Source: Citrobacter enshiensis
Lineage (GTDB): Bacteria > Pseudomonadota > Gammaproteobacteria > Enterobacterales > Enterobacteriaceae
Length of the DNA: 64,000 nt
NCBI RefSeq assembly: GCF_029338175.1
Contig: NZ_CP119862.1
Span: 744,001 to 808,000, forward strand
Direction of reading: 5' to 3'
The notes below the pieces were generated by a model. It was given only the letters and a program-made list of their open reading frames with translations. It was not told where the DNA came from and searched no databases. Both the position numbers and the translations under genes were made by a program. Position 1 is the stretch's first letter; each line of letters opens with the position of its first letter. Shown here piece after piece: positions 10,465-20,767 of the stretch.

Positions 10465-11027
10465 AGCGCCATCCACAGCCCCGGTAGCAGCATGTTACCT
10501 GTCGCCTGTAAGATCTCCGCGATGCCCATGTTGATGACATACAGCAACAGCACGAGGATCATCGGAGAGAAATCGATGCCGCCCATAGAAGGCAGTAATC
10601 GACGAATCGGGCGCAGCAGCGGATCGGCAAGCTGGATGAGCACGTATTCGACCGGGCTGCGGCCCTGGCTTACCCAGCTCATGATCGCCATCAGCAACAG
10701 AACCCAGAAAATCAGCAAACCGATGGTTTTCAGTACGATAAGTACGGCAGCAATCCAGATAATCGGCTGGAAAGTGACCACTTTAAACAGCACTATCGCC
10801 TTGATAAAGCTGAGAATGAATGCCACCACGACCGATGCGCTGTCAATCGGACCCATGGGCGGAATGACACGGCGCAGCGGCCCGATAATCGGTTGAGTGA
10901 CTTTCACCACAAACTGCGAAAACGGGTTATAAAAATCACAGCGAGCCCACTGCATCCACACGCGCAGCAACAGCACCATGGTATACAGCTCAATAACGGT
11001 CGAGAGCAGGAAGGTCAACGTATTCAT
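10461..11027 (-). CDS. yggT: YggT family integral membrane protein
   Basis: 188 aa containing two YGGT domains in tandem. The motifs [20 protein letters not shown] and [18 protein letters not shown] are the two repeats, each next to hydrophobic segments, for about four membrane spans in all. E. coli YggT has been linked to osmotic stress; plant and cyanobacterial relatives affect cell or plastid division. The biochemical role is unknown. It lies 18 bp after yggS and overlaps yggU by 4 bases. Confidence 0.93.
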   Translation of the reverse strand: MNTLTFLLSTVIELYTMVLLLRVWMQWARCDFYNPFSQFVVKVTQPIIGPLRRVIPPMGPIDSASVVVAFILSFIKAIVLFKVVTFQPIIWIAAVLIVLKTIGLLIFWVLLLMAIMSWVSQGRSPVEYVLIQLADPLLRPIRRLLPSMGGIDFSPMILVLLLYVINMGIAEILQATGNMLLPGLWMAL

Positions 11028-11045
11028 GGCGTTCCTTAGTTTTCC

Positions 11046-11750
11046 TTAATTTTTTGTGTAATCACGTGCACCAAAAATAGCAGTGCCGATGCGCACCATC
11101 GTACTACCTGCCGCGATCGCGGCATCCATATCGTCTGACATACCCAGAGACAGCGTATCGACATCAGGGTAACGGGTCTTTAGACCGGCAAATGCTACAG
11201 CCATTTGACGGGCAACTTCAAACTGCCTTACATAATCTGACTCAGGCGCCGGGATCGCCATCAGTCCGCGTAGGCGAAGATGAGGCATTCCCGCCACCTC
11301 CGCAGCGAGCGCGTCCAGCTCTGTCAGTGGAATTCCTGACTTACTGTTCTCATCGCTGATATTGATTTGAATGAGTACGTTCAGCGGCGGCAGCGTTGCC
11401 GGGCGTTGTTCGTTCAGACGGGCAGCAATACGCAGACGGTCGATCGTATGACACCAGTCGAAATGTTCTGCGACCAGGCGGCTTTTGTTGGACTGCAACG
11501 GACCAATAAAGTGCCATTGCAATCCGTCGACGCCACTCTCCTGGAAATGGCGAATTTTTTCCACCCCTTCCTGAACGTAATTTTCGCCAAATGCGCGTTG
11601 CCCAGCGGTAATCGCTTCTGCGATGGCGCTCGCAGGCTTGGTTTTACTCACTGCAAGCAATGTAACGTCTTCTGAAGACCGCCCGCAACGCGTCGCAGCG
11701 GCTGAGATTTTGTCCCGGATCTGTGCCAGGTTATGCGCGATATCGTTCAT
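11046..11750 (-). CDS. yggS: YggS, pyridoxal-phosphate homeostasis protein
   Basis: 234-aa single-domain PLP-binding TIM-barrel protein (COG0325 family) that buffers PLP and affects B6 vitamer and amino-acid balance. The PLP lysine is in the motif LLAVSKTKP (about residue 36), and the phosphate-binding region is LSLGMSDDMDAAI...MVRIGTAIFG. First gene of the operon. The start is only 17 bp from that of divergent yggR, so their promoters must overlap coding sequence. Confidence 0.96.
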   Translation of the reverse strand: MNDIAHNLAQIRDKISAAATRCGRSSEDVTLLAVSKTKPASAIAEAITAGQRAFGENYVQEGVEKIRHFQESGVDGLQWHFIGPLQSNKSRLVAEHFDWCHTIDRLRIAARLNEQRPATLPPLNVLIQINISDENSKSGIPLTELDALAAEVAGMPHLRLRGLMAIPAPESDYVRQFEVARQMAVAFAGLKTRYPDVDTLSLGMSDDMDAAIAAGSTMVRIGTAIFGARDYTKN

Positions 11751-11767
11751 TTTCCGAGGATGTTCAT

Positions 11768-12748
11768 ATGAATATGGAAGAAATTGTGGCCCTTAGTGTA
11801 AAGCATAACGTCTCGGATCTACACCTGTGTAATGCCTGGTCTGCGCGTTGGCGAAAACGGGGGCGGGTGGAGATGGCTCCCTTTACGTCACCGGACATTC
11901 AGGCGCTCTTAGCGCAGTGGCTTAGTGACGCTCAGCAGGAACAACTGCGGATAAACGGCCAGTTTGATTTTGCAGTGTCACTGGCGGGGAACTTGCGGCT
12001 ACGCGCCAGCGCTTTTGCTCACCAGCAGGGGACTTCGCTGGCGCTGCGGTTGTTACCAGCCACCTGCCCGATACTGGCGGAACTTCAGGCGCCGCCCGTC
12101 TTAACGAATCTTTTGAACTGCGAGAATGGACTTATTCTGGTGACCGGGGCCACCGGCAGCGGGAAATCGACCACCCTGGCGGCGATGGTTGAGTATCTCA
12201 ACCAGCATACTGAGGCGCATATTCTGACCCTTGAAGACCCCATCGAGTATTGCTACGCCAGTCAGCGTTGTTTGATTCAGCAGCGCGAGGTCGGCGTGCA
12301 TTGTACTTCGTTTGCCTCCGGACTGCGTGCGGCATTGCGGGAAGATCCTGACGTCATTTTACTGGGCGAACTGCGAGACAGCGAAACGATCCGTCTGGCG
12401 TTGACCGCAGCGGAAACAGGGCATCTGGTACTGGCGACGCTGCACACGCGTGGCGCGGCGCAAGCCATTGAGCGACTGATCGACTCTTTTCCGGCACAGG
12501 AGAAAGATCCGGTACGCAGTCAACTGGCGGGCAGTTTGCGTGCGGTATTGTCGCAAAAACTGGAACAAGACAAACAGGACGGGCGTGTGGCGCTGTTTGA
12601 GCTACTCATCAACACGCCAGCGGCAGGAAATCTGATCCGGGAGGGGAAGAGCCACCAACTGCCCGGCATAATCCAAACCGGGCAGCAGATGGGAATGCAG
12701 ACCTTCGCTCAAAGCCTGCAGCAGCGACAGGCGCAAGGGAGGCTTTAG
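11768..12748 (+). CDS. yggR: YggR, PilT-like type IV pilus retraction ATPase family protein
   Basis: 326-aa secretion/PilT ATPase. Walker A is GATGSGKST (about residues 125-133), the Asp box and Walker B region are REDPDVILLGELRD, and the His box is GHLVLATLHTRGA. All ATPase motifs are intact, but no other pilus genes are nearby. The start at ATG 11768 (MNMEEIVALS) matches E. coli; the frame is open 15 codons upstream across the yggS start. Whether it retracts pili in enterobacteria is not established. Confidence 0.92.
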   Translation: MNMEEIVALSVKHNVSDLHLCNAWSARWRKRGRVEMAPFTSPDIQALLAQWLSDAQQEQLRINGQFDFAVSLAGNLRLRASAFAHQQGTSLALRLLPATCPILAELQAPPVLTNLLNCENGLILVTGATGSGKSTTLAAMVEYLNQHTEAHILTLEDPIEYCYASQRCLIQQREVGVHCTSFASGLRAALREDPDVILLGELRDSETIRLALTAAETGHLVLATLHTRGAAQAIERLIDSFPAQEKDPVRSQLAGSLRAVLSQKLEQDKQDGRVALFELLINTPAAGNLIREGKSHQLPGIIQTGQQMGMQTFAQSLQQRQAQGRL

Positions 12749-12795
12749 AACTCGACAGGGCGATGCGCACAGCCATGACCACGGACTGAGGAAGG

Positions 12796-13212
12796 TCAGT
12801 ACCCTTGCTCGAAATAACTTTCGAGAATGATGACGGCAGAGGCGGAGTCGACCTTGCCCTTGTTTAGCGCCCGGTATCCGCCTTGTTCAAACAGGCCGGA
12901 GCGCGCTTCAACCGTGCTAAGCCGTTCGTCATGCAGGGTCACCGTCACGCCAAAGCGACCATGAATACGGTTGGCAAACTTACGTGCCCTGGCGGTCAGC
13001 GGTTGTTCGGTGCCATCCATGTTGAGCGGCAGCCCCACAATTACCTCGTCGGGTTGCCACTCTTTGAGCAGGCGTTCAATGAGGTTCCAGTCAGGGGTTC
13101 CATCCTGCGCTTTGATAGCAGGCAGCGGGCGGGCAGTGCCGGTGATCCGCTGGCCAATCGCAACGCCAATACTTTTCGTGCCAAAATCGAAGGCCAGTAA
13201 GGTTCCGCTCAT
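12796..13212 (-). CDS. ruvX: RuvX/YqgF, 16S rRNA 5'-end processing nuclease
   Basis: 138-aa RNase H-fold nuclease involved in maturing the 5' end of 16S rRNA (also called YqgF, a putative Holliday junction resolvase). Visible motifs are [15 protein letters not shown] at the N-terminus with its first acidic ligand, [11 protein letters not shown] in the middle, and LHDERLST plus [15 protein letters not shown] with later acidic residues. The start overlaps the yqgE stop by one base. It follows yqgE in a conserved pair. Confidence 0.96.
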   Translation of the reverse strand: MSGTLLAFDFGTKSIGVAIGQRITGTARPLPAIKAQDGTPDWNLIERLLKEWQPDEVIVGLPLNMDGTEQPLTARARKFANRIHGRFGVTVTLHDERLSTVEARSGLFEQGGYRALNKGKVDSASAVIILESYFEQGY

Positions 13213-13775
13213 CAGGCGTGCCCCGCCACGCCAGGCATGGTCAGGATATCAATCCCAATCAGTCTGGCAGCTTCGCGCCAACGATCGGCAATCGGCGTTT
13301 TGAATAAAATATTGAGATCCGCAGGTGCTGTCAGCCAGGCGTTATCCAGTAACTCTTGTTCCAGTTGGCCTTTTTCCCATGAGGAGTATCCCAGGGCCAC
13401 CAGCACCTCGGTAGGTTGTTCTTGTGTGCCCAGGGTTTCCAGCACGTCGCGGGACGTGGTGATCACTGTGTTATCTGAAATCCGAATACTGGATGAAAAA
13501 CGCGACGGCGGGGTATGCAGAATAAAGCCACGGTCTTCCGCCAGCGGGCCGCCCAGCATCACGGCTTTATCAAGGCGAATGGCGGGATCACGAGGTTCTG
13601 GCGCGATCTTCAGCTTTTCCAGAATCCCTTCAATCTGTAGATTTTCCAGTGGCTTATTGATGATGATCCCCATTGCGCCATCTTCATTATGTTCGCAAAT
13701 ATAGACCACAGAGCGGCGGAAAATTGGATCCTGAAGAGCAGGCATGGCAATAAGAAAGTGATGCTGTAAATTCAT
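13212..13775 (-). CDS. yqgE: YqgE, UPF0301/DUF179 protein
   Basis: 187 aa, the usual family length, with the conserved N-terminal block [27 protein letters not shown] shortened here to its recognisable core [12 protein letters not shown] and the motif [10 protein letters not shown]. The function is unknown. The start at ATG 13775 is taken from family conservation; the open frame continues 35 codons upstream into a non-conserved repeat-containing region. Overlaps ruvX by one base. Confidence 0.93.
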   Translation of the reverse strand: MNLQHHFLIAMPALQDPIFRRSVVYICEHNEDGAMGIIINKPLENLQIEGILEKLKIAPEPRDPAIRLDKAVMLGGPLAEDRGFILHTPPSRFSSSIRISDNTVITTSRDVLETLGTQEQPTEVLVALGYSSWEKGQLEQELLDNAWLTAPADLNILFKTPIADRWREAARLIGIDILTMPGVAGHA

Positions 13776-13849
13776 TGTCAGAGGTTCTGTTCCTGGTTTA
13801 AAAAAGCAACAGGGGTCAGTATGTGGGTAAAGAGTACGGATGTCACTAC

Positions 13850-13930
13850 CGTAGGCCGGATAAGACGCTCGCGTCGCCATCCGGCATCGGTGTTTTAATG
13901 CCTGATGGCGCTACGCTTATCAGGCCTACA
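13850..13930. repeat. BIME (paired REP elements) between gshB and yqgE
   Basis: Two REP palindromes in opposite orientation (GTAGGCCGGATAAG... and GCCTGATGGCGCTACGCTTA...). Typical enterobacterial BIME sitting in the gshB-yqgE gap, where it could stabilise the upstream mRNA 3' end. Confidence 0.9.
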
Positions 13931-13953
13931 AAGGTCGTCATCCTGCAGACGGC

Positions 13954-14901
13954 TTACTTCTGCAGACGCGCTTCAATCGCGTCCATCAGCATACCGGTAA
14001 TCGAGACCGGGAATTCTGCTTCAATCTCGCGAATACAGGTTGGGCTGGTGACGTTAATTTCGGTCAGACGGTCGCCAATGATATCCAGACCGACGAAAAT
14101 AAGCCCTTTCGCTTTCAGCGTTGGCCCAATACGGCGGGCAATATCCCAGTCGCTTTCCGTTAACGGACGCGGTTCGCCACGGCCGCCAGCGGCCAGATTA
14201 CCGCGGGTTTCGCCACCCTGCGGAATACGCGCCAGGCAGTACGGCACCGGTTCGCCATCCACCACCAGTACGCGCTTATCACCGTCTTTAATGGCGGGCA
14301 GATAGTTCTGCGCCATACAGTAGCGGGTGCCGTGTTCGGTCAGCGTTTCGGCAATCACGCCGAGGTTGGGATCGCCTTCCTTCACGCGGAAGATCGACGC
14401 GCCGCCCATACCGTCCAACGGTTTGAGAATGATATCGCTGTGTTTTTGCCAGAAGGCTTTCAGCTGCGCTTTGTTGCGGGTGACCAATGTTTCTGGCGTC
14501 AGATCGGAGAACCAGGCGGTGAACAGCTTTTCATTACAGTCGCGCAGGCTCTGCGGCTTGTTCACAATCAGCGTACCTTTCTCTTCTGCGCGTTCCAGAA
14601 TATAGGTGGCGTAGATAAATTCAGTGTCAAACGGCGGATCTTTACGCATCAGAATGACGTCCAGATCCGCCAGCGGCAGATCCTGTTCGCCGGTAAAGTC
14701 GTACCATTTGTCGTAGTTCTGCTCGACGCTCAGAGTACGCGTGCGGGCGCGGGCTTCACCGTTAATCAGATAAAGATCGGCCATCTCCATATAATGAAGT
14801 TCGTAGCCGCGGCGCTGTGCTTCCAGCAGCATAGCGAAGCTGGAATCTTTCTTGATGTTGATGCTTGCGATGGGATCCATCACGATGCCGAGCTTGATCA
14901 T
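13954..14901 (-). CDS. gshB: GshB, glutathione synthetase
   Basis: Joins gamma-glutamylcysteine and glycine using ATP to make glutathione. The 315-aa ATP-grasp enzyme shows the family motifs DVILMRKDPPFDTEFIY, IIVNKP-like TLIVNKPQSLRD, ILKPLDGMGG (ATP lid) and NVTSPTCIRE near the C-terminus. It starts 12 bp after rsmE, so the two are co-transcribed; a BIME follows. Confidence 0.97.
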   Translation of the reverse strand: MIKLGIVMDPIASINIKKDSSFAMLLEAQRRGYELHYMEMADLYLINGEARARTRTLSVEQNYDKWYDFTGEQDLPLADLDVILMRKDPPFDTEFIYATYILERAEEKGTLIVNKPQSLRDCNEKLFTAWFSDLTPETLVTRNKAQLKAFWQKHSDIILKPLDGMGGASIFRVKEGDPNLGVIAETLTEHGTRYCMAQNYLPAIKDGDKRVLVVDGEPVPYCLARIPQGGETRGNLAAGGRGEPRPLTESDWDIARRIGPTLKAKGLIFVGLDIIGDRLTEINVTSPTCIREIEAEFPVSITGMLMDAIEARLQK

Positions 14902-14913
14902 TGTTCTTCTCCG

Positions 14914-15645
14914 TTAGCCCAGATCGCCAAATCGCACCTGAAGCGCGGTAATGGCGGTGAGCGCAGTTGTCTCAGTACGCAGAACGCGAGGTCCTAACAG
15001 GATATCAGTAAACTGGTAGCGTGCGGTCATGGCTATTTCGTCTGCCGACAGCCCGCCTTCCGGGCCAATCAACAGGCGAATACGTTCAACCGGCAGCGGT
15101 AACGTGTTGATACTGGCACTGGCGCGCGGGTGAAGATTCAGCTTCAGCCCTTCATCTTGCTCAGCGCACCAGGTTTCCAGGTCCATGGCCGGACGAATTT
15201 CCGGCACCCGGTTACGACCGCACTGTTCACAGGCGGCAATGGCGATTTTTTGCCACTGCTGGAGCTTCTTATTCAGACGTTCGCTGTCCAGTTTAACGCC
15301 GCAGCGCTCAGAAAAAAGTGGCGTAATGAGGCTTACACCGAGTTCTATTGATTTCTGGATAGTGAATTCCATTTTTTCACCGCGCGACATCACTTGTCCG
15401 AGGTGAATATGCAGCGGGGACTCACGGTCGTCGAATTCACCACTGAGTATCTTCACCTCCACGCTTTTTTTGCTGGCGTTGGCTATCTCGGCATCAAATA
15501 CCTGGTTGCTGCCATCAAACAGTTGCAAAGCCTGCCCCGGACCCATGCGTAACACGCGACCGATATGGTTGGCGGCATCTTCGCACAGTGAAATCTGGCT
15601 GCCAGAAGAGAGAGGTTCAGGGTGGTAAATGCGGGGAATGCGCAT
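14914..15645 (-). CDS. rsmE: RsmE, 16S rRNA m3U1498 methyltransferase
   Basis: 243-aa SPOUT-class methyltransferase that makes 3-methyluridine at 16S position 1498. An N-terminal PUA-like domain is followed by the knotted SAM-binding domain with [16 protein letters not shown] (about 190-205) and [16 protein letters not shown] near the C-terminus, both signatures of the family. It lies just upstream of gshB and 77 bp downstream of endA. Confidence 0.97.
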   Translation of the reverse strand: MRIPRIYHPEPLSSGSQISLCEDAANHIGRVLRMGPGQALQLFDGSNQVFDAEIANASKKSVEVKILSGEFDDRESPLHIHLGQVMSRGEKMEFTIQKSIELGVSLITPLFSERCGVKLDSERLNKKLQQWQKIAIAACEQCGRNRVPEIRPAMDLETWCAEQDEGLKLNLHPRASASINTLPLPVERIRLLIGPEGGLSADEIAMTARYQFTDILLGPRVLRTETTALTAITALQVRFGDLG

Positions 15646-15722
15646 AGTTTAAAATCCGCGTATCTCCCCACGCAAGCGAGTCGCGTGGGGGTTGGGTTAA
15701 CAATTATTCCCGCTAGTGTAGG

Positions 15723-16430
15723 TTAGCTCTTTTGCGCCTGGCAAGCGCGTTGCACGTACGGGTTGTGGTTCCCTTGTACTCTGGCGATGCGTTCATCGCG
15801 TTCGCATTCCCAGTCGGTGACCGGATATTGCTTATCCCAGGCGTTGAAAAGTTGTGTCTGCTGGCGGGAAAGATTCAGGTTGTATTGATCGCGCATATAA
15901 AAGTAGGTACGGGCAATCGAACCCCGTGCGCGCGCTGGCGGTTCAGCCACTTTCTCTTTGAAATCGACCTTCATCGCGCACTGTCCATACTGGCCTTCGC
16001 CGCCGTTCCACTGGCTGTACATGAAGTTACCGCGATCGCCGTTGACTTCACCGACCGCCGGTTGCAGGTTATGCATGTCGCTTTCCATCTTGCGGTATTC
16101 CGGGTCTTTGGCGCAGTTTTTACGCCCCCCTTCCTGCCAGCACTGCCGCTGGTGACCAAATTGCCAGGCGGGCACCACGTGTTCCCATTCGATTCTGCTG
16201 GCGCGGTTTTCATTTTTGCGCACTTTATAACCGCAGGAGTTCAGGTCTACGACACCTTTTTTACCCTGCCAGTCAATTTTGCATCCACAGTAGAAGTCGC
16301 CAGGGACGTCAGCGTTGACCTTGACGCCTGCGGCTTTTGCCTGAGAAAAACTGTTAATGCCTTCGGCCAGCGCCGGGCCTGAGAGAGCAGTCGCCAGAAA
16401 CGCCACTGCAAAAGTGAGATTACGGTACAT
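15723..16430 (-). CDS. endA: EndA, DNA-specific endonuclease I
   Basis: Periplasmic nuclease that cuts double-stranded DNA, 235 aa as in E. coli. A signal peptide ends in PALA. The beta-beta-alpha metal finger is seen in [14 protein letters not shown] with the catalytic His, and the metal-binding Asn-type region is [16 protein letters not shown]. Eight cysteines suggest disulfides. The start at MYRN is chosen by E. coli similarity and signal-peptide geometry; the frame extends 19 codons upstream without a comparable leader. Confidence 0.97.
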   Translation of the reverse strand: MYRNLTFAVAFLATALSGPALAEGINSFSQAKAAGVKVNADVPGDFYCGCKIDWQGKKGVVDLNSCGYKVRKNENRASRIEWEHVVPAWQFGHQRQCWQEGGRKNCAKDPEYRKMESDMHNLQPAVGEVNGDRGNFMYSQWNGGEGQYGQCAMKVDFKEKVAEPPARARGSIARTYFYMRDQYNLNLSRQQTQLFNAWDKQYPVTDWECERDERIARVQGNHNPYVQRACQAQKS

Positions 16431-16524
16431 CACGAACTCCGTGTTAAATCGAGCTCGCAACGTAACGAAAGTTGTTCCTGTATGCAATCAGTCAGATCAG
16501 AAAAGTTCCTGATAATTCTGAATG

Positions 16525-17022
16525 TTATTGTGCGACCAGCGGTTCGCCGCAATGGACGCAGCGGTAAGTCGCTTCGCCGCGCACAATTCGGTTATGGCGA
16601 CGCACGGTGAGTTGATGTTCCTGGCATTTGCAGCGGTAGGTAAAGGTGTTGCGACGAACGGATTGCAGCTCAAATTGGTGAGTGCGTCTGGCGGGCACGC
16701 CAAGTACGTTTTCCATCATCCATTTCCACTCTTTTCCGTGCGGCGCAACACGGCCAAAGTGCTTCCACACCAGTAAATGCGCCAGTTCGTGCGGGACAAC
16801 TTCGTCCACAAACGCATCGACATTTTCGGTTAATAGCACCGGATTAAGGCGGATTTCATAACTTTCCAGCCAGGCAGTTCCGGCAGCGGTACCGCGCTGC
16901 TGATAGACCAGTTTAGGTTCCGGATAGTCACGACCCAGTTTCAGGTTAGCCTGGGCGAGCTTTTCCCGCAGGCTGCGCATGACGGCTTGCTGGATGGCGA
17001 TAGGGAGACGGACGGTTTTCAT
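16525..17022 (-). CDS. sprT: SprT family zinc metalloprotease-like protein
   Basis: 165 aa, with the zinc motif HELAH inside [15 protein letters not shown] (about residues 78-92) and a C-terminal zinc-ribbon pair, CKCQEH and CVHCGE. SprT-like domains are shared with the DNA-protein crosslink protease SPRTN. The bacterial role is not well defined. It lies between galP and endA on the same strand. Confidence 0.95.
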   Translation of the reverse strand: MKTVRLPIAIQQAVMRSLREKLAQANLKLGRDYPEPKLVYQQRGTAAGTAWLESYEIRLNPVLLTENVDAFVDEVVPHELAHLLVWKHFGRVAPHGKEWKWMMENVLGVPARRTHQFELQSVRRNTFTYRCKCQEHQLTVRRHNRIVRGEATYRCVHCGEPLVAQ

Positions 17023-17066
17023 AACGGCAGAGAATAGTGCGAGGGGGCGGGGACTGCAAGGGGGAA

Positions 17067-17092
17067 GCTTCCTCCCGGCTGCGGGAGGAAGC
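17067..17092 (-). terminator. strong hairpin downstream of galP
   Basis: Eleven-base inverted repeat (GCTTCCTCCCG/CGGGAGGAAGC, four-base loop) just after the galP stop, followed on the minus strand by a pyrimidine-rich C/T tract. Confidence 0.6.
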
Positions 17093-17101
17093 GGCGATGG
17101 A

Positions 17102-18496
17102 TTAATCGTGAGCGCCGATTTCGCGCAGTCGACGACCTTTCATCAGGTTACGTTCGATGTGTTCCAGAGAGACGTGTTTGGTTTCCGGAACCAGCCAGAG
17201 GGTCAGAATGATGAAGAACAAGTTCAGACCGGCGTACACCCAGAACGTGTTTGCATTGCCCAGCGTGTTGAGCATGGTCAGGAATGTCGCGCCCACAATC
17301 ATGTTGGCAATCCAGTTGGTTGCCGTAGAGCAGGTGATACCAAAATCACGGCCTTTCAGCGGCTGAATTTCAGAGCACAGTACCCAAATCAGCGGGCCGG
17401 CGCTCATCGCAAAGCCAATGATAAACATCAGCAGCATGGCAATGGCAAAGTATTGTGCGGAGGCAGAATGGATACCGATATGCATCATGGTGCCCAGTGT
17501 ACCCATCCCGATGGCCATCACCAGGAAGCCCAGCGTCAGCGTAGGTTTACGGCCCCAGCGGTCTACCAGACCGATGGCGATGAAGGTTGCCAGAACGTTG
17601 GTCAGGCCGACAATAACGGTTCCCCACATCTGCTCAGTGGTGTTGGTGTAGCCCGCCAGTTCAAAGATTTTCGGCGCGTAGTACATGATGACGTTCATCC
17701 CGGTGAACTGTTGCATCACCTGTAACAGCACACCCAGGAAGACGGCACGGCGGAAGTTGCTGTTTTCTTTAAACAGCGCCCAGCCGCTCTGTTTCACCTG
17801 CAGGCTTTCGCGAATTTCGTCCAGCTCACGTTTGGCTTCTGCGCTGGTATCACGCAGACGCAGCAGTACGCGTTCTGCATCCACGAAGCGACGTTTAGCG
17901 GCAAACCAGCGCGGGCTGTCCGGCAGGAAGAACACGCCAATCAACAGCAGAATGGCGGGAATAATGATAACGCCCAACATCCAGCGCCATGCACCGCTGT
18001 AACTGAAGGCGGTATCTGAGAGATACGCCCCCAGAATACCGATGGTGATCATCAACTGATACATCGAGATCATGCTGCCGCGAATTTTCTCCGGCGCAAT
18101 TTCGGATAAGTACAGCGGAGCGGTATAGGAGGCGACACCGACGGCCAGGCCCAACAGCACGCGGGAGACGATCAGGATCTCGACGTTAGGCGCGGCGGCA
18201 GAACACAACGAACCTGCCACAAACAGAATCGCACCGATCATCAGGCTTTTCTTACGACCCAGTTTGAACGAGAGCCAACCGCTGCCGACGGCACCAACAG
18301 CGGCACCGAACATCATTGAGCTTACCACCCATTCCTGAGTGTGCGGGCTAATCTGGAATTCGTCAGTGATGAAGGGTAATGCACCGGCGATAACACCGAT
18401 ATCCAGGCCAAAAAGTAATCCAGCCAGGGCGGCAAGAAAGCAGACAAAAAATGTCATCGTCTTGTTGGAACGCCCCTGTTTTTTAGTGTCAGGCAT
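17102..18496 (-). CDS. galP: GalP, galactose:proton symporter
   Basis: 464-aa sugar porter of the major facilitator superfamily that imports galactose, glucose and related sugars with H+. Family motifs are visible: [10 protein letters not shown] after TM2, [54 protein letters not shown] and VPETK at the end. The start MPDTKKQ is chosen to match E. coli; eight codons upstream is another in-frame start. Two GalR-type operators and a CRP site lie upstream, fitting galactose induction and catabolite control. Confidence 0.97.
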   Translation of the reverse strand: MPDTKKQGRSNKTMTFFVCFLAALAGLLFGLDIGVIAGALPFITDEFQISPHTQEWVVSSMMFGAAVGAVGSGWLSFKLGRKKSLMIGAILFVAGSLCSAAAPNVEILIVSRVLLGLAVGVASYTAPLYLSEIAPEKIRGSMISMYQLMITIGILGAYLSDTAFSYSGAWRWMLGVIIIPAILLLIGVFFLPDSPRWFAAKRRFVDAERVLLRLRDTSAEAKRELDEIRESLQVKQSGWALFKENSNFRRAVFLGVLLQVMQQFTGMNVIMYYAPKIFELAGYTNTTEQMWGTVIVGLTNVLATFIAIGLVDRWGRKPTLTLGFLVMAIGMGTLGTMMHIGIHSASAQYFAIAMLLMFIIGFAMSAGPLIWVLCSEIQPLKGRDFGITCSTATNWIANMIVGATFLTMLNTLGNANTFWVYAGLNLFFIILTLWLVPETKHVSLEHIERNLMKGRRLREIGAHD

Positions 18497-18561
18497 AAAG
18501 CCCTCCGATTGGGTTGCCAATTTTGTTGATGTTAAGGGTAGGTGAGTACACCGTAAAAATA

Positions 18562-18577
18562 TGTGATGGCAGTCACG
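18562..18577 (-). promoter_or_regulatory. CRP binding site of galP
   Basis: TGTGATGGCAGTCACG matches the TGTGA-N6-TCACA consensus at 9 of 10 conserved positions. It lies about 66 bp upstream of galP and only 3 bp from a GalR operator. Confidence 0.7.
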
Positions 18578-18580
18578 TTA

Positions 18581-18596
18581 GTGTAATCGATTACAC
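18581..18596 (-). promoter_or_regulatory. GalR/GalS operator, galP-proximal
   Basis: Perfect 16-bp palindrome GTGTAATCGATTACAC, matching the GalR/GalS consensus (GTGNAANCGNTTNCAC). It lies about 85 bp upstream of galP, beside the CRP site. Confidence 0.85.
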
Positions 18597-18762
18597 TAAC
18601 ATTCATCATATGCATTGTTTAATTATATGAAAAATAATGGAATTAATAATTTTATAACCTGATCTGTTACCAGGAATTAAGATGATGCCGAAAAACAATG
18701 TAACAGCAATGAGTGACTGAGTGTGGTGAAGTGTTAATCCAGTTTTAATAAGGTAAAATCGA

Positions 18763-18778
18763 ATGTAATCGCTTCCAT
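18763..18778 (-). promoter_or_regulatory. second GalR/GalS-type operator, galP-distal
   Basis: ATGTAATCGCTTCCAT matches the same consensus except for the outer bases. Its centre is 182 bp from that of the proximal operator, a spacing that would allow looping by GalR, as at the galETK promoter. The rest of the 400-bp galP-metK gap is AT-rich promoter DNA with nothing else recognised. Confidence 0.6.
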
Positions 18779-18852
18779 TAATTTATCTGTGGAAGGGTAA
18801 ATACGGAAAACTGGAATGGGTAACAGCGGGGGAAGGCGGTATGAGAAAAGCA

Positions 18853-18877
18853 AAAGGCCAGCACGAGGCTGGCCTTT
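18853..18877 (-). terminator. intrinsic terminator of metK
   Basis: AAAGGCCAGC/GCTGGCCTTT, a 10-bp stem with a five-base loop (ACGAG), followed on the minus strand by TTTGCTTTTC. It ends metK transcription before the galP promoter. Confidence 0.85.
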
Positions 18878-18897
18878 GAGAGCGTTCAGTCAGAGGA

Positions 18898-20052
18898 TTA
18901 TTTCAGACCGGCGGCATCACGCAACGGCTGCGCTTTGTCGGTTTTTTCCCATGGGAAATGTTCGCGACCAAAGTGACCATAGGCTGCGGTTTCTTTGTAG
19001 ATCGGGTGCAGCAGATCCAGCATCTGAATCAGGCCGTACGGACGCAGGTCAAAGAACTCGCGCACCAGCAGAGTCAGTTGCTCTGAAGGGACTTTCTCAG
19101 TACCGAACGTTTCAACCATGATGGAAGTCGGTTCCGCCACGCCGATAGCGTAGGAGACCTGAATTTCACAACGGTCAGCCAGGCCCGCAGCGACGATGTT
19201 TTTCGCCACATAACGCGCCGCGTAGGCTGCAGAGCGGTCAACTTTAGACGGATCTTTACCGGAGAAAGCGCCGCCGCCATGACGTGCCATACCGCCGTAG
19301 GTATCAACGATGATTTTACGCCCCGTCAGACCACAGTCGCCCATTGGGCCACCGATAACGAAACGGCCGGTTGGGTTGATGAAGAATTTGGTGGACGCGC
19401 TCAGCCATTCGCTCGGCAGAACCGGTTTGATGATCTCTTCCATCACCGCTTCTTGCAGGGATTTCTGGTCGATATCTTCGGAATGCTGAGTGGACAGAAC
19501 TACGGCATCAATGCCGACGATTTTGCCGTCGTCATACTGGAAAGTGACCTGGCTTTTCGCGTCCGGACGTAACCACGACAGAGTGCCGTTTTTACGCACT
19601 TCGGCCTGACGCTGCACCAGACGGTGTGCGTAGGTGATCGGCGCTGGCATCAGCACTTCGGTTTCATTGGTAGCGTAGCCAAACATCAGGCCCTGGTCGC
19701 CAGCGCCCTGTTCCAGCGGGTCGGCACGGTCAACGCCCTGATTGATATCCGGGGATTGTTTACCGATAGCGCTCAGCACTGCGCAGGAGTTCGCGTCGAA
19801 ACCCATGTCGGAATGCACATAGCCAATCTCGCGCACCGTATTACGGGTGATCTCTTCGATATCAACCCAGGCGCTGGTGGTGATCTCACCGCCAACTAAA
19901 ACCATACCGGTTTTAACGTAGGTTTCACATGCGACACGTGCTTTGGGATCCTGTTCCAGGATGGCGTCCAGCACGGCGTCAGAGATTTGGTCAGCGATTT
20001 TGTCAGGATGCCCTTCTGAAACGGACTCAGACGTAAAAAGGTGTTTTGCCAT
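18898..20052 (-). CDS. metK: MetK, S-adenosylmethionine synthetase
   Basis: Makes S-adenosylmethionine from methionine and ATP; the methyl donor for trmB, rsmE and other enzymes of this window. The 384-aa protein has the signatures [20 protein letters not shown] and the P-loop-like [16 protein letters not shown]. The start MAKHLF matches E. coli; four codons upstream is another ATG. Three adjacent met boxes lie about 120 bp upstream, so MetJ repression is expected. Confidence 0.98.
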   Translation of the reverse strand: MAKHLFTSESVSEGHPDKIADQISDAVLDAILEQDPKARVACETYVKTGMVLVGGEITTSAWVDIEEITRNTVREIGYVHSDMGFDANSCAVLSAIGKQSPDINQGVDRADPLEQGAGDQGLMFGYATNETEVLMPAPITYAHRLVQRQAEVRKNGTLSWLRPDAKSQVTFQYDDGKIVGIDAVVLSTQHSEDIDQKSLQEAVMEEIIKPVLPSEWLSASTKFFINPTGRFVIGGPMGDCGLTGRKIIVDTYGGMARHGGGAFSGKDPSKVDRSAAYAARYVAKNIVAAGLADRCEIQVSYAIGVAEPTSIMVETFGTEKVPSEQLTLLVREFFDLRPYGLIQMLDLLHPIYKETAAYGHFGREHFPWEKTDKAQPLRDAAGLK

Positions 20053-20172
20053 GTTTAATTTCACCTAAGGAGAATTTGTTTAGCTCAAACTGTTGTGCGG
20101 GAAAGCCATAGCAGAAGATTCTACCAAGGCCTGCAGGTTAGTGACACAGGCAGTCTGAGTGTTAATCAGTAT

Positions 20173-20196
20173 GGATGGATTAACATCTGGATGGCT
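20173..20196 (-). promoter_or_regulatory. tandem met boxes (MetJ operator) of metK
   Basis: Three contiguous 8-mers on the minus strand, AGCCATCC, AGATGTTA and ATCCATCC, resemble the MetJ consensus AGACGTCT. Their position upstream of metK matches the known E. coli regulation. Confidence 0.75.
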
Positions 20197-20356
20197 ATTC
20201 TAGGTTACTTGTTCACCTGATTTCCAGCTTTTTTTGAGTAAAGCCTCATTGCGTTGAAAACACAGCTGGAAATTTTTCCTGACGGTGATGGCAATGTGTG
20301 CATTTATGTTTTGCTTTTTATGTCTCATGTCGGTATAAAACGCGGCGCGCGGCTCA

Positions 20357-20417
<61 letters not shown>

Positions 20418-20530
20418 GACAAACAGCACACGACGTTTTCATCGTGTTGCCACTTCCAGCCGGGCTAAAACTTTTGCTTTGGCTTGTGGGTTCGTTCCGT
20501 GCGGAGCGGCCGTGGAGGTGATACGAGATA

Positions 20531-20674
20531 ATGAACCGTTGTATTCTGCTGAATCAGTCGCACCGTTCTGGTGTACGAATGTCCCCCACATACTGCATCT
20601 CTGCTTTGCATACCTGCCGATGTTATACCCATCTCGGCGCTTCTCAGGACTCCAGGGCCGGTTACGGCATCTAA
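20531..20674 (+). CDS. putative 47-aa leader peptide of the yqgB-speA unit
   Basis: An ATG at 20531 follows a near-perfect ribosome binding site (GGAGGTGA, 20514-20521; spacing slightly long). The predicted peptide has four Cys (4, 22, 29, 31), three His and five Arg, begins [10 protein letters not shown] and ends RAGYGI. It has no signal peptide or membrane segment. A hairpin with a T-rich tail begins 17 bp after its stop, and yqgB then speA follow on the same strand. This arrangement resembles a regulatory leader such as speFL upstream of speF, but sequence similarity to speFL is not apparent. Expression is unproven. Confidence 0.4.
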   Translation: MNRCILLNQSHRSGVRMSPTYCISALHTCRCYTHLGASQDSRAGYGI

Positions 20675-20690
20675 GGACTGAACAAGGGCG

Positions 20691-20708
20691 CTCTTGGTTA
20701 AACAAGAG
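20691..20708 (+). terminator. terminator-like hairpin in the speA leader (possible attenuator)
   Basis: CTCTTG/CAAGAG stem with a GTTAAA loop, followed by TTTTCTCG. It lies between the 47-codon ORF and yqgB, so termination here would cut off speA. The stem is short and AT-containing, so activity would be modest. Confidence 0.4.
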
Positions 20709-20767
20709 TTTTCTCGTGGTTTCGCCGAACCGTCATGCTTAAGTTCGGTTACGTGTTTTACAATGAT

